A program made the position numbers and the translations under genes. Shown here piece by piece: positions 1 through 6,665 of a stretch of 64,000 bases of DNA. The stretch spans positions 1-64,000 of the forward strand of contig CAAEFE010000095.1 in the NCBI GenBank assembly GCA_900755095.1. The letters run 5' to 3'. Source of the stretch: an uncultured Bacteroides sp. (GTDB taxonomy: Bacteria; Bacteroidota; Bacteroidia; Bacteroidales; Bacteroidaceae). Every line of letters starts with the position of its first letter. The stretch's first letter is position 1. Under the pieces are notes generated by a model. It did not search any database and was not told the origin of the DNA. It saw only the letters and a program-made list of their open reading frames with translations.

Positions 1-121
1 AATGAAAGATAAATATCTTATTAATAAGATGAAAAGACAATATTGGTGTAAGATAAATGTATAAAAGATTAAGGAAAGAGTATAATGCGTTTTCCCTGTC
101 TTTGGTGCGGACATTTATAGT

Positions 122-205
122 TTATCACAATAATGATAATATCTTATCACAGTAATGATATGCATATATCATGCTAATGATAAGTACTTATCACAACGAT
201 GATAA
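122..205. repeat. Four-unit 22-bp array of TTATCA-N6-TGATAA dyads upstream of the HU-HIG gene
   Basis: Four 18-bp elements start at 122, 144, 166 and 188, exactly 22 bp apart. Units 1 and 4 are perfect dyads TTATCA-N6-TGATAA; units 2 and 3 each have one arm mismatch. The 4-bp linkers differ. The array lies 76-159 bp upstream of the ATG at 281. Dyads spaced by about two helical turns on one DNA face look like a cooperative operator. The winged-helix protein encoded just downstream is an obvious candidate ligand, but that is inference. Confidence 0.85.
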
Positions 206-214
206 ATAACAGAT

Positions 215-280
215 ATCAAGAAGAAAATTAAGAAACATCAAGAAGATAATCTACAAACATCTAAAGAAAAAAGAAAGACT
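215..280 (+). repeat. Degenerate 22-bp repeats ending at the start codon
   Basis: ATCAAGAAGA occurs at 215-224 and again at 237-246, and a weaker copy (ATCTAAAGAA) begins at 259. The spacing is again 22 bp and the next register position is the ATG at 281. The stretch is purine-rich, as expected for a Bacteroides 5' leader, so part of the similarity may be compositional. Confidence 0.5.
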
Positions 281-919
281 ATGGCAGTACAATTTGAACT
301 ATATAAGACTCCGATGCCGAAGGAGAAGAAAAACAAGGTAAGATATCATGCGCGTCCGATTAGTTATGAAACAGTAAATACGAAAAAACTGGTTTACCGG
401 ATTCACGATCGCTGTTCATTAAGCCCGTCTGATGTGACAGCAACTTTGGAAGAACTGAAATACGAAGTGGCACAGTGCCTTAAAGAAGGGAAAAAGGTGC
501 ATATCGACGGATTGGGATATCTACAAGTAACTCTTTCCTGCGAAGAAGAAATACGGGATCCTAAAGATAAGCGAGTGCATAAAGTTAAACTGAAAGCAAT
601 CAAATTCAAAGCAGACAAAGAACTGAAAGCCGAACTTTCCGATATGGAATTCCACCGTTCGAAATACAGGCCACATTCTGCCGGGCTTTCTGAAGTGGAG
701 ATAGATATGGAATTGACAAAGTATTTTGCAGAAAACCAACTTATCACCCGAAAAGACTTCCAGTACCTCTGCGGAATGACACAAATTACTGCATACCGCC
801 ATATTAAAAGACTAATCGCAGAGAAGAAGTTGCAAAACAAAGGAACTACCCACCAACCCATTTATACACCCGTTCCAGGTAATTACAGGGTTTCGGTAGC
901 TGTGAAATACAAAGAATAA
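281..919 (+). CDS. HU-family DNA-binding protein with C-terminal winged helix (HU-HIG class)
   Basis: A 212-aa cytoplasmic protein. Residues about 1-125 fit the HU/IHF fold: an amino-terminal strand, a helical pair around YRIHDRCSLSPSDVTATLEE, and the HIDGLGYLQVTL strand typical of the HU core. Residues about 135-200 look like a winged helix, with helix-turn-helix segment ITRKDFQYLCGMTQITAYRH. HU domains fused to a wHTH form the HU-HIG group of Bacteroidetes, so DNA binding is well supported but the target is unknown. The ATG at 281 is the first in-frame start and the protein begins directly with the HU fold. It stands alone, flanked on both sides by 22-bp repeat arrays that may be its own operators or those of a partner. 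Confidence 0.85.
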   Translation: MAVQFELYKTPMPKEKKNKVRYHARPISYETVNTKKLVYRIHDRCSLSPSDVTATLEELKYEVAQCLKEGKKVHIDGLGYLQVTLSCEEEIRDPKDKRVHKVKLKAIKFKADKELKAELSDMEFHRSKYRPHSAGLSEVEIDMELTKYFAENQLITRKDFQYLCGMTQITAYRHIKRLIAEKKLQNKGTTHQPIYTPVPGNYRVSVAVKYKE

Positions 920-972
920 GAATATATAAAGGTAATGCCCCAAACAATAAATTATTTATATTTGCAAATGTC

Positions 973-1055
973 ATTGAGTAAAAACCAATAATATATTGAG
1001 TAAAATAACTCAATGCATTGAGTAAATCAGAACAAAATGTATAAAAGAACTCAAT
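973..1055. repeat. 22-bp array of ATTGAGT half-sites downstream of the HU-HIG gene
   Basis: ATTGAGTAA starts at 973, 995 and 1017, exactly 22 bp apart. Inverted copies ACTCAAT lie at 1008-1014 and 1049-1055. They create the dyad ATTGAGT-N6-ACTCAAT at 995-1014 and the 16-bp perfect palindrome ACTCAATGCATTGAGT at 1008-1023. The sequence is unrelated to the 122-205 array but has the same register and a similar arm-N6-arm layout. Confidence 0.8.
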
Positions 1056-1092
1056 ATCAAACGATTATAAAATAGTGATTGGAGAGGGAAGT

Positions 1093-1143
1093 ATGAAAGT
1101 AGAAGATTTTCTAAGTATCAATCCTGCTAAGTTATTTGAATGA
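1093..1143 (+). CDS. Possible 16-aa micro-ORF (leader peptide or gene remnant)
   Basis: The frame reads ATG to TGA for 16 residues (MKVEDFLSINPAKLFE) after a purine-rich GGAGAGGGA at 1081-1089, which could act as a ribosome-binding site. It ends three bases before a hairpin. No run of one amino acid is present, so classical attenuation by one amino acid is not indicated. It could be a chance ORF or the remnant of a longer gene. Confidence 0.2.
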   Translation: MKVEDFLSINPAKLFE

Positions 1144-1145
1144 AA

Positions 1146-1228
1146 GAACGGGTGAACCTCTCTTCCCTTCACCCGTTCTCCCCCATCCATAAGGAGTAGC
1201 AGAGAAAAGGTGAAGGGCAGCTTTTTTT
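1146..1228 (+). terminator. Terminator-like hairpin with a competing upstream hairpin
   Basis: GAACGGGTGAA (1146-1156) pairs perfectly with TTCACCCGTTC (1168-1178). CCCTTCACC (1165-1173) can instead pair with GGTGAAGGG (1209-1217), which is followed by CAGC and seven Ts (1222-1228). The two stems share 1168-1173, so only one can form at a time. Confidence 0.5.
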
Positions 1229-1250
1229 ACTGTATCTCTATGGATTAACT

Positions 1251-1943
1251 TTAGTCATCAAGCAAAGAAGCTTTCTTATAATATATCAAAGCTCTATGGA
1301 TCAGGTGTAAGGAATCTATTTGTACATCCCTTTCGGAAACTGAATTCGGTACAAGAGCCATTTTCTGATATAAAGGTTTCATATATTTATCTCTTATCTC
1401 ACGCTGTACAGCCTTCATCTTTTTCTCTTGCCCCTTAGGAAATATCTTTTCCTGTGCTTTCAGTCGTTTGGCTATTCGGAGAGTTTGTTCATCTGCCGCT
1501 AAAATCCGATCAGTATCTAACCTTGCCATAAAAGTTAGAGCAGTACGGCAATTACCATTGAATGTTTGGTATACGCAGAGCCAATCATGCTCTAAACTCA
1601 TCAATCTCTCCTTTTCCACACTATCTGTAGTGGTCACAATAATAGCTTTCAATCTTAACCACTCCGCTTTCGCCAATTTCCTATCTGCCGCCGTTTTTTC
1701 ATACAAAGTTCTCCATCGGGCAAGTTCACGGGAATGATTTTTTTTAGAGAGCTTAGCAACAAGCCCGCCCCCATTATGCAAAACATGATTTTGCACATAC
1801 TGTCTATCCAGAGATTTAAACTCTCTTTTCCAACGCTCAATTTTCACTTTTTGTTCTTCTAAAGAGGGTTGAGCAAATGTTAGCATGCAATATCCGAACA
1901 TGCCAACAAACATACCTAAAAGCATTTTAATTTTTGTCTTCAT
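1251..1943 (-). CDS. Secreted charged alpha-helical protein, unknown function
   Basis: A 230-aa protein not recognised. It starts with a signal peptide (MKTKIKMLLGMFVGMFGYCMLTFA, cleavage probably before QPSLEE), with no lipobox. The mature part is rich in Lys, Arg, Glu and Leu, is largely helical and possibly coiled coil, and has no cysteine pair or catalytic motif I can name. It lies 144 bp downstream of the last PUL lipoprotein on the same strand, separated by inverted repeats, so it may have its own promoter or be read at a reduced level from the PUL transcript. A periplasmic location is likely. Confidence 0.7.
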   Translation of the reverse strand: MKTKIKMLLGMFVGMFGYCMLTFAQPSLEEQKVKIERWKREFKSLDRQYVQNHVLHNGGGLVAKLSKKNHSRELARWRTLYEKTAADRKLAKAEWLRLKAIIVTTTDSVEKERLMSLEHDWLCVYQTFNGNCRTALTFMARLDTDRILAADEQTLRIAKRLKAQEKIFPKGQEKKMKAVQREIRDKYMKPLYQKMALVPNSVSERDVQIDSLHLIHRALIYYKKASLLDD

Positions 1944-1981
1944 ATCTTCTACTAGATTTTATTCTGCCAAAAGCAACAACA

Positions 1982-2033
1982 CTCGGTTTTCTTTATATAA
2001 ATCCCTATAAGAAGATATAAAAAGAAAATCGAG
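1982..2033. repeat. 18-bp imperfect inverted repeat between PUL end and the next gene
   Basis: The arms 1982-1999 (CTCGGTTTTCTTTATATA) and 2016-2033 (TATAAAAAGAAAATCGAG) pair with two imperfect positions around a 16-nt loop. No T tract follows on either strand. It could be a processing or folding element in the leader of the 1251-1943 gene. Confidence 0.5.
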
Positions 2034-2048
2034 GGTTGAATGATTTTA

Positions 2049-2079
2049 ATTAAAACTCAAGAGTGATTTCTCTTGTGAG
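2049..2079 (-). terminator. Probable terminator of the long PUL operon
   Basis: On the minus strand, CTCACAAGAG and CTCTTGAG form a stem with a 2-nt bulge and a 6-nt loop (plus-strand arms 2056-2063 and 2070-2079). It is followed by TTTTAATTAAAA. It lies just after the stop of the 2088-4196 gene. The bulge and interrupted T tract make it only moderately convincing. Confidence 0.45.
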
Positions 2080-2087
2080 CTACCACT

Positions 2088-4196
2088 TTATTTTTCGTAT
2101 TCCCGCCATTCCAGATCAACTGTATAATCACCCAAAAACATACCACGCCATACAGCTCTATTATTTTCCCCATCCCAAGGATATGCTACACCATCCAATT
2201 TGGACGTTTTGAAGGCGTTAGCCCCTGTTTCGCGAGTGGTTTCCAAAGGAAAACTGATATCCAGCCATTGCAAAACTGTCGGTACCGGCAACACACTTTC
2301 CATCATTCTGCCTTCAGATTCTATCGTTTGGTATAACGTATTTGTCAGAGTCTGATATTTTAGATCTTCTTTCTCAACATAAGTATAATAAGACTTATTG
2401 TTAGAAGCCGTAAATTTCTTACGTAATCGGAGTCCCTCTGTATCTAAGAACTGTTCTTCTTCCCGATCACCAACTTTTACTCTCTTCTTGACCTGTTTGA
2501 TTTGATTCACTACTATCGAGTCATCTTTCAAGTATTGCCCGTCTTCTCCTTTATAAAATTGCCAATAACCTATTAGGTTTCCATACATAGGATCACTCGG
2601 AGATAATTTCAACTTATTACTGTATTGCTTCACTTCAGCCGGTGATAATTCTTTGTTCCAAATTCGGAGTTCGAGAATATAGCGGCATAAATTACTCATA
2701 CCACCATAAAGAGTCAGGTTAGTATTGTCTACGTAATCGGCAATACTCCAGTCTAAATCAGCATCCGTACTCTTGGTTGTTTTCTTCAGGCCATCATAAT
2801 AACTATAAACAGCAACCTTTCCTTTCCGTTTAGGTGTCATTTTGTTATATCCTTCGGTTACATTCCCCCATTGATCTATAACCTCATCTACCCAGTCCTT
2901 CTGTATATGTGCTTCCGTATCATACAATTTCACAGTTGAAGTATAGGTATGAATCATCGGATTAAGAAAAGCAGCGGTTCTTTGTCCGTCCGTCCCGTCA
3001 TTTTTACCATAGAAACTTCCCAAAGCAGATGCATAAGTATGGGTAAGTGACATGTTCCACCTACGCTTTCCAAAAAGATTTTTTCCATTTTGATCTCCAG
3101 GCACATAACTCCGGCCGATTGAAGGCCGGGCTGCCATAATGATCTCCACCGTCATTCCGCTGTCCAATGAATCCAGTGAATAAATCTGCCGCATTGTTTC
3201 AATACCTTTCTTATCCGGTGTCGGTTCGATGGAATCTATTACAACCCCCTGAAAAGACTGATCGAAACATAGGACATCTTCTACTAATCCGGGATTCATC
3301 TCTTTCCCTTTGGAGAAATGTTCATAATAAAAGATCCCGAACATGTTCCTCTCCTCAAGAGACATTCCTCCATATCGTCCGTCAGCAGTGCCACCATGAT
3401 TGGAAGTAATCATTATCAGCCAGTCTTCATAATAATATTCAGGTCGTGCCCGGATAGCTTCGAGAAGCTGACCAATATAGCCATCCATCTTATGCATAGC
3501 ATTTATATATTGAGTATTGGAATCCTTCCAGCCTCCTCCACTCTTCGCTGCATCCAACACATCGCGAAAGGATAGATAGATAACGCGATTATTTTCATTA
3601 TCAATCTGCTGCAAAACCGTATTCAGAGTTTCTTCGTCGGATGTCGTGGTTACAGTAGTACCGGCTTTCTCCAACAGTTCCTGATTCTGTGTCTTCCAGG
3701 GAGTCACAGCCAACGTCTTCATCGATTTGTCATAATCTACAATATATTGGAAAAAACCGGGATATGCTTTCATACTTTCATCATAATCTGGATCGAAGTA
3801 AACCTCCGACAAATATGTTTCATCCGCTATGCCGTGACGCATTGGTATATTCCCTGTTAGCATCGAGGCACAGGCTATTGCGTTTTCAGCAGTAGGAGTA
3901 TAGGTATCGTCTATATGCTCCGATTCCAAGCCATTCCATGCATAGCGGCTGCGGGGTAATAATCCTTTTACCACTCCATCGTCCGGAAAAGCATTCTTAA
4001 CCAAGTCGCCTCCCCCTGCTCCTTCCAGATTTATCCAAAGAACATTTTTCTTGACTGACAAATTGCCCGACACTCCCCCGGTCTCTTCTACAAAATCGGG
4101 CGTATCGTATTTTGTACACGATATCGATATATTCCCCAGCAACATTACTGCCAGAAAACTCCATTTCATAATTTTTTGTGTTCTCATATTTTTCAT
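2088..4196 (-). CDS. Alkaline-phosphatase-fold lipoprotein with LamG-like and DUF4983-like C-terminus
   Basis: A 702-aa lipoprotein with lipobox ISISC near residue 27. Residues about 50-290 follow the alkaline phosphatase/phosphodiesterase superfamily: a first strand ending VLWINLEGAGGGD, a nucleophile-type segment TPTAENAIACASMLTG, then MRHGI, and a C-terminal core motif ITSNHGG. The middle (about 390-560) is a concanavalin/LamG-like sandwich, and the end resembles the DUF4983 domain. Metal-site positions deviate: the first strand carries Glu instead of Asp, the usual D-x-x-G-H segment lacks His, and SDHG is SNHG. Catalysis is therefore doubtful. It overlaps the upstream M60-like gene by 4 bp and is the last member of the operon. 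It is probably surface-exposed. Confidence 0.7.
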   Translation of the reverse strand: MKNMRTQKIMKWSFLAVMLLGNISISCTKYDTPDFVEETGGVSGNLSVKKNVLWINLEGAGGGDLVKNAFPDDGVVKGLLPRSRYAWNGLESEHIDDTYTPTAENAIACASMLTGNIPMRHGIADETYLSEVYFDPDYDESMKAYPGFFQYIVDYDKSMKTLAVTPWKTQNQELLEKAGTTVTTTSDEETLNTVLQQIDNENNRVIYLSFRDVLDAAKSGGGWKDSNTQYINAMHKMDGYIGQLLEAIRARPEYYYEDWLIMITSNHGGTADGRYGGMSLEERNMFGIFYYEHFSKGKEMNPGLVEDVLCFDQSFQGVVIDSIEPTPDKKGIETMRQIYSLDSLDSGMTVEIIMAARPSIGRSYVPGDQNGKNLFGKRRWNMSLTHTYASALGSFYGKNDGTDGQRTAAFLNPMIHTYTSTVKLYDTEAHIQKDWVDEVIDQWGNVTEGYNKMTPKRKGKVAVYSYYDGLKKTTKSTDADLDWSIADYVDNTNLTLYGGMSNLCRYILELRIWNKELSPAEVKQYSNKLKLSPSDPMYGNLIGYWQFYKGEDGQYLKDDSIVVNQIKQVKKRVKVGDREEEQFLDTEGLRLRKKFTASNNKSYYTYVEKEDLKYQTLTNTLYQTIESEGRMMESVLPVPTVLQWLDISFPLETTRETGANAFKTSKLDGVAYPWDGENNRAVWRGMFLGDYTVDLEWREYEK

Positions 4197-6628
4197 TCAT
4201 TAAAATAAAAAGTACCAAATTCAGCGATTTTCTGTATCCTGTTCAAATATTTATTGGTAAATTCCGGACGATTCGGTTTTTCATCTGCAGGGAAATTAGC
4301 CGGACGATCTTTCGCTATATGACTCTCTCTGTCCATAGTCAACCGAATTCCTGTAACATTAGTCGCTTTCTGATCCAGTTCAATATAGAATAAATTACTA
4401 CGATCAGGCCAGAATTGCTGTGAAGGAGTACCCTTAGGATCACGGTCAGAATCAAAAACTTGTTTCCATTGAACTTGTTGTATATTGGTATAAATCGTAT
4501 CCACATCATTATACTCCAACGGGGTACTTGTTACTTCTACTATAATATGTTGCGGTCTGAAAGCATATTTATCATAATCTTTCACATCACTATTATAAAT
4601 ACCGTTTACTTCAGTAAATCCAAACGCCATGTATACACCATCCAGATCTATACTCCGACTTTCACCGGGCTGTATGACGATAGTATAAGGAAGATCGGGA
4701 GCCTTCGCATTATAATACAGATTATCAATCTTATATGGATAATGTTTATCTCCGTTTTCATCCGTATATTCCTCATAAAGATCAGAATAAGATTGCCATA
4801 ACGTGCTTCTATCTCCATCGAACAGGTTGAAAGGGGTATTATATTTTATAGCTCTGCTCTCGTAAACATAACCGTAGTTGGATGCCTTCAAATCTTCTCC
4901 GGTTCCGGAATACGCCACTGCCGTCCACTCTGACCGTAAATGACGGAAAGGAGTTTTTCCCGACTTCGTATAGAACACTTTTCCATCAAAATCCGAAGTA
5001 TCATTACCTTTCAACGGATTATGCTCCCAAATACGTTTTTCCACAGCTTTATACTGAAGTGCTTCTGCCCGCATTTTATCAGAGATTTCAATTCCATAAC
5101 GATCGAATAACGGAGTAAAGTCACGCTCAAAATAATGACTCAAGCATGTCAACATTGCCTCCGACATACTCAAACGATTAAAAATTGACACATTCTGCCC
5201 CTCATTGCTAAGAAAACGATTGAGATAAGCAAAATACTTCCAACCATCTTTACCCGTATCTTCCTGCTTATAACTTAATATGGCTGAATAGAAAGTCAAT
5301 GCCGCCGGCCAATAGTCGTTCCCTGATTTACTAGGCCTTTTAGCTTCATCACTATATATCTTGCAACTATCCGCTTTTGCCCATGAGACCAAGTTTTCAA
5401 ATTCGTCTGCATTCAGATTATATTGAGTCGTATTTATCACTTTTTGATCTCTACCAAATAATTTATATGCAAAAAGTTTTGCATCCTGCTGATTCCCCCA
5501 CCAGCCATGTTTATATAAGAAATAGAAATTGGGCATCAAGCTATACATATCTTTAAAAGAATTCGGAGCTGGAGTAGGCCAATAGGTTTGAACAAACAAT
5601 CCTAAAGACATCCATCCTACTACGTGAGAAGTATTCAAGGCACCTGCTTTAACCTGTTCCGGATCGGCTATCATATCAATCAACTCTTCCGTTTGAAGCA
5701 ATTCGAGATTCGTATTGCTGTAATAGGAATAACGTTCCGTAACCAGATGTGCATCCATAACCACTCTGACCGGGAAATCCGGTTTGGGAAATGTTTCCGA
5801 TTCAGCGTCATCCAGTCCATAAAATTCATTGTAACACAATACCCAATCATCCCATAATTCAAGTGATTGTTCCAATCGGGTTACAAAACTCTGTCCCTCC
5901 GATTGCAGCTTCAATTTCATATACTTAACAGGAACTGAAAACGCGATTTGCTTTCCTCTCAATTCAATCCATGGAACAGTTGTTGTCTTTATTTTCTCTC
6001 CCCATTCAGCAGCTTCAGTTTCTCCAACCACATAGTCGGGAGCAAGATAAGCTCCCTGCACTTTTAGAGGTACGATACCAGTATCGCTGGCGTCGCCTGA
6101 ACGTTTGATCCAGATATACCCGCCATAAGGATTACGAATTTCATTTTTTCCCTTGAACAAAGCCATTGAAGTCACAACCTTAGGATCACGTTCCAAATAG
6201 CTACTCCCTACCAACGAAGATAAGTCACGCGAATGGATACCGATCTGTACAGTTAGTCCTTTCACATCATCATCCAACATCACTGTTATTTTCTCGCCTG
6301 CACCTGCATAAAGCCCCGTGCTGTAAATAGCCGGAGAAGTCATTGCTAAATTGACGTTGACCGCTTTTGCCGAACGATAAGCCATATCTATATTTACTAC
6401 CTGCTCATCCACCCGCTTTTCCGTCAGAGTGTCTACCAAGCCGGGGAAAATACGCGCTTTGTCATAAAGACTGACGTCAATACCTCCTCCTTCATAATAG
6501 TCACCTCCTGTCGCAGAAGTATAATCATCCGTTGCAGAGATAATCTGTTCGAAGTCTTTGTCTTCACATGCTGTTGCTCCCCATACGCCCCATACGGCCA
6601 GGAGAATATATACTATTTTATCTTTCAT
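4193..6628 (-). CDS. M60-like (enhancin-type) lipoprotein with lost zinc site and discoidin-like C-terminus
   Basis: An 811-aa lipoprotein (lipobox ATAC). The start is the ATG at 6628; a TTG nine bases upstream is less likely. The M60 N-terminal part is clear: TGLYAGAGEKITV, then VQIGIHSRDL and NPYGGYIWIK. Where M60 gluzincins carry HExGHxxQ, this protein reads MSLGLFVQ at 340-347, so His, Glu and His are all replaced while Gly and Gln remain. A convincing third ligand is also missing. The C-terminal third (about 600-800, with NLFDGDRSTLWQS) resembles an F5/8 type C sandwich. M60 proteins act on O-glycosylated proteins, so this one may have become a glycoprotein-binding scaffold. It is translationally coupled to its neighbour. 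Confidence 0.75.
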   Translation of the reverse strand: MKDKIVYILLAVWGVWGATACEDKDFEQIISATDDYTSATGGDYYEGGGIDVSLYDKARIFPGLVDTLTEKRVDEQVVNIDMAYRSAKAVNVNLAMTSPAIYSTGLYAGAGEKITVMLDDDVKGLTVQIGIHSRDLSSLVGSSYLERDPKVVTSMALFKGKNEIRNPYGGYIWIKRSGDASDTGIVPLKVQGAYLAPDYVVGETEAAEWGEKIKTTTVPWIELRGKQIAFSVPVKYMKLKLQSEGQSFVTRLEQSLELWDDWVLCYNEFYGLDDAESETFPKPDFPVRVVMDAHLVTERYSYYSNTNLELLQTEELIDMIADPEQVKAGALNTSHVVGWMSLGLFVQTYWPTPAPNSFKDMYSLMPNFYFLYKHGWWGNQQDAKLFAYKLFGRDQKVINTTQYNLNADEFENLVSWAKADSCKIYSDEAKRPSKSGNDYWPAALTFYSAILSYKQEDTGKDGWKYFAYLNRFLSNEGQNVSIFNRLSMSEAMLTCLSHYFERDFTPLFDRYGIEISDKMRAEALQYKAVEKRIWEHNPLKGNDTSDFDGKVFYTKSGKTPFRHLRSEWTAVAYSGTGEDLKASNYGYVYESRAIKYNTPFNLFDGDRSTLWQSYSDLYEEYTDENGDKHYPYKIDNLYYNAKAPDLPYTIVIQPGESRSIDLDGVYMAFGFTEVNGIYNSDVKDYDKYAFRPQHIIVEVTSTPLEYNDVDTIYTNIQQVQWKQVFDSDRDPKGTPSQQFWPDRSNLFYIELDQKATNVTGIRLTMDRESHIAKDRPANFPADEKPNRPEFTNKYLNRIQKIAEFGTFYFNE

Positions 6629-6665
6629 ATCTACCAAAATTTAAAGCATTTCAATTGTTTCCATT

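Larger units (their letters stand above)
920..1250. other. 331-bp gap: repeat array, micro-ORF, alternative hairpins
   Basis: No full-length gene is present. The gap holds an ATTGAGT repeat array (973-1055), a possible 16-codon ORF (1093-1143) and two mutually exclusive hairpins, the second ending in a T7 tract at 1222-1228. The T tract lies on the plus strand, so it most likely ends the HU-HIG transcript or a separate short RNA. Confidence 0.7.

Noticed and set aside
122..205. CRISPR array
   Set aside because: Units are contiguous at 22 bp with 4-bp linkers, there are no spacers, and no cas genes are in the window.
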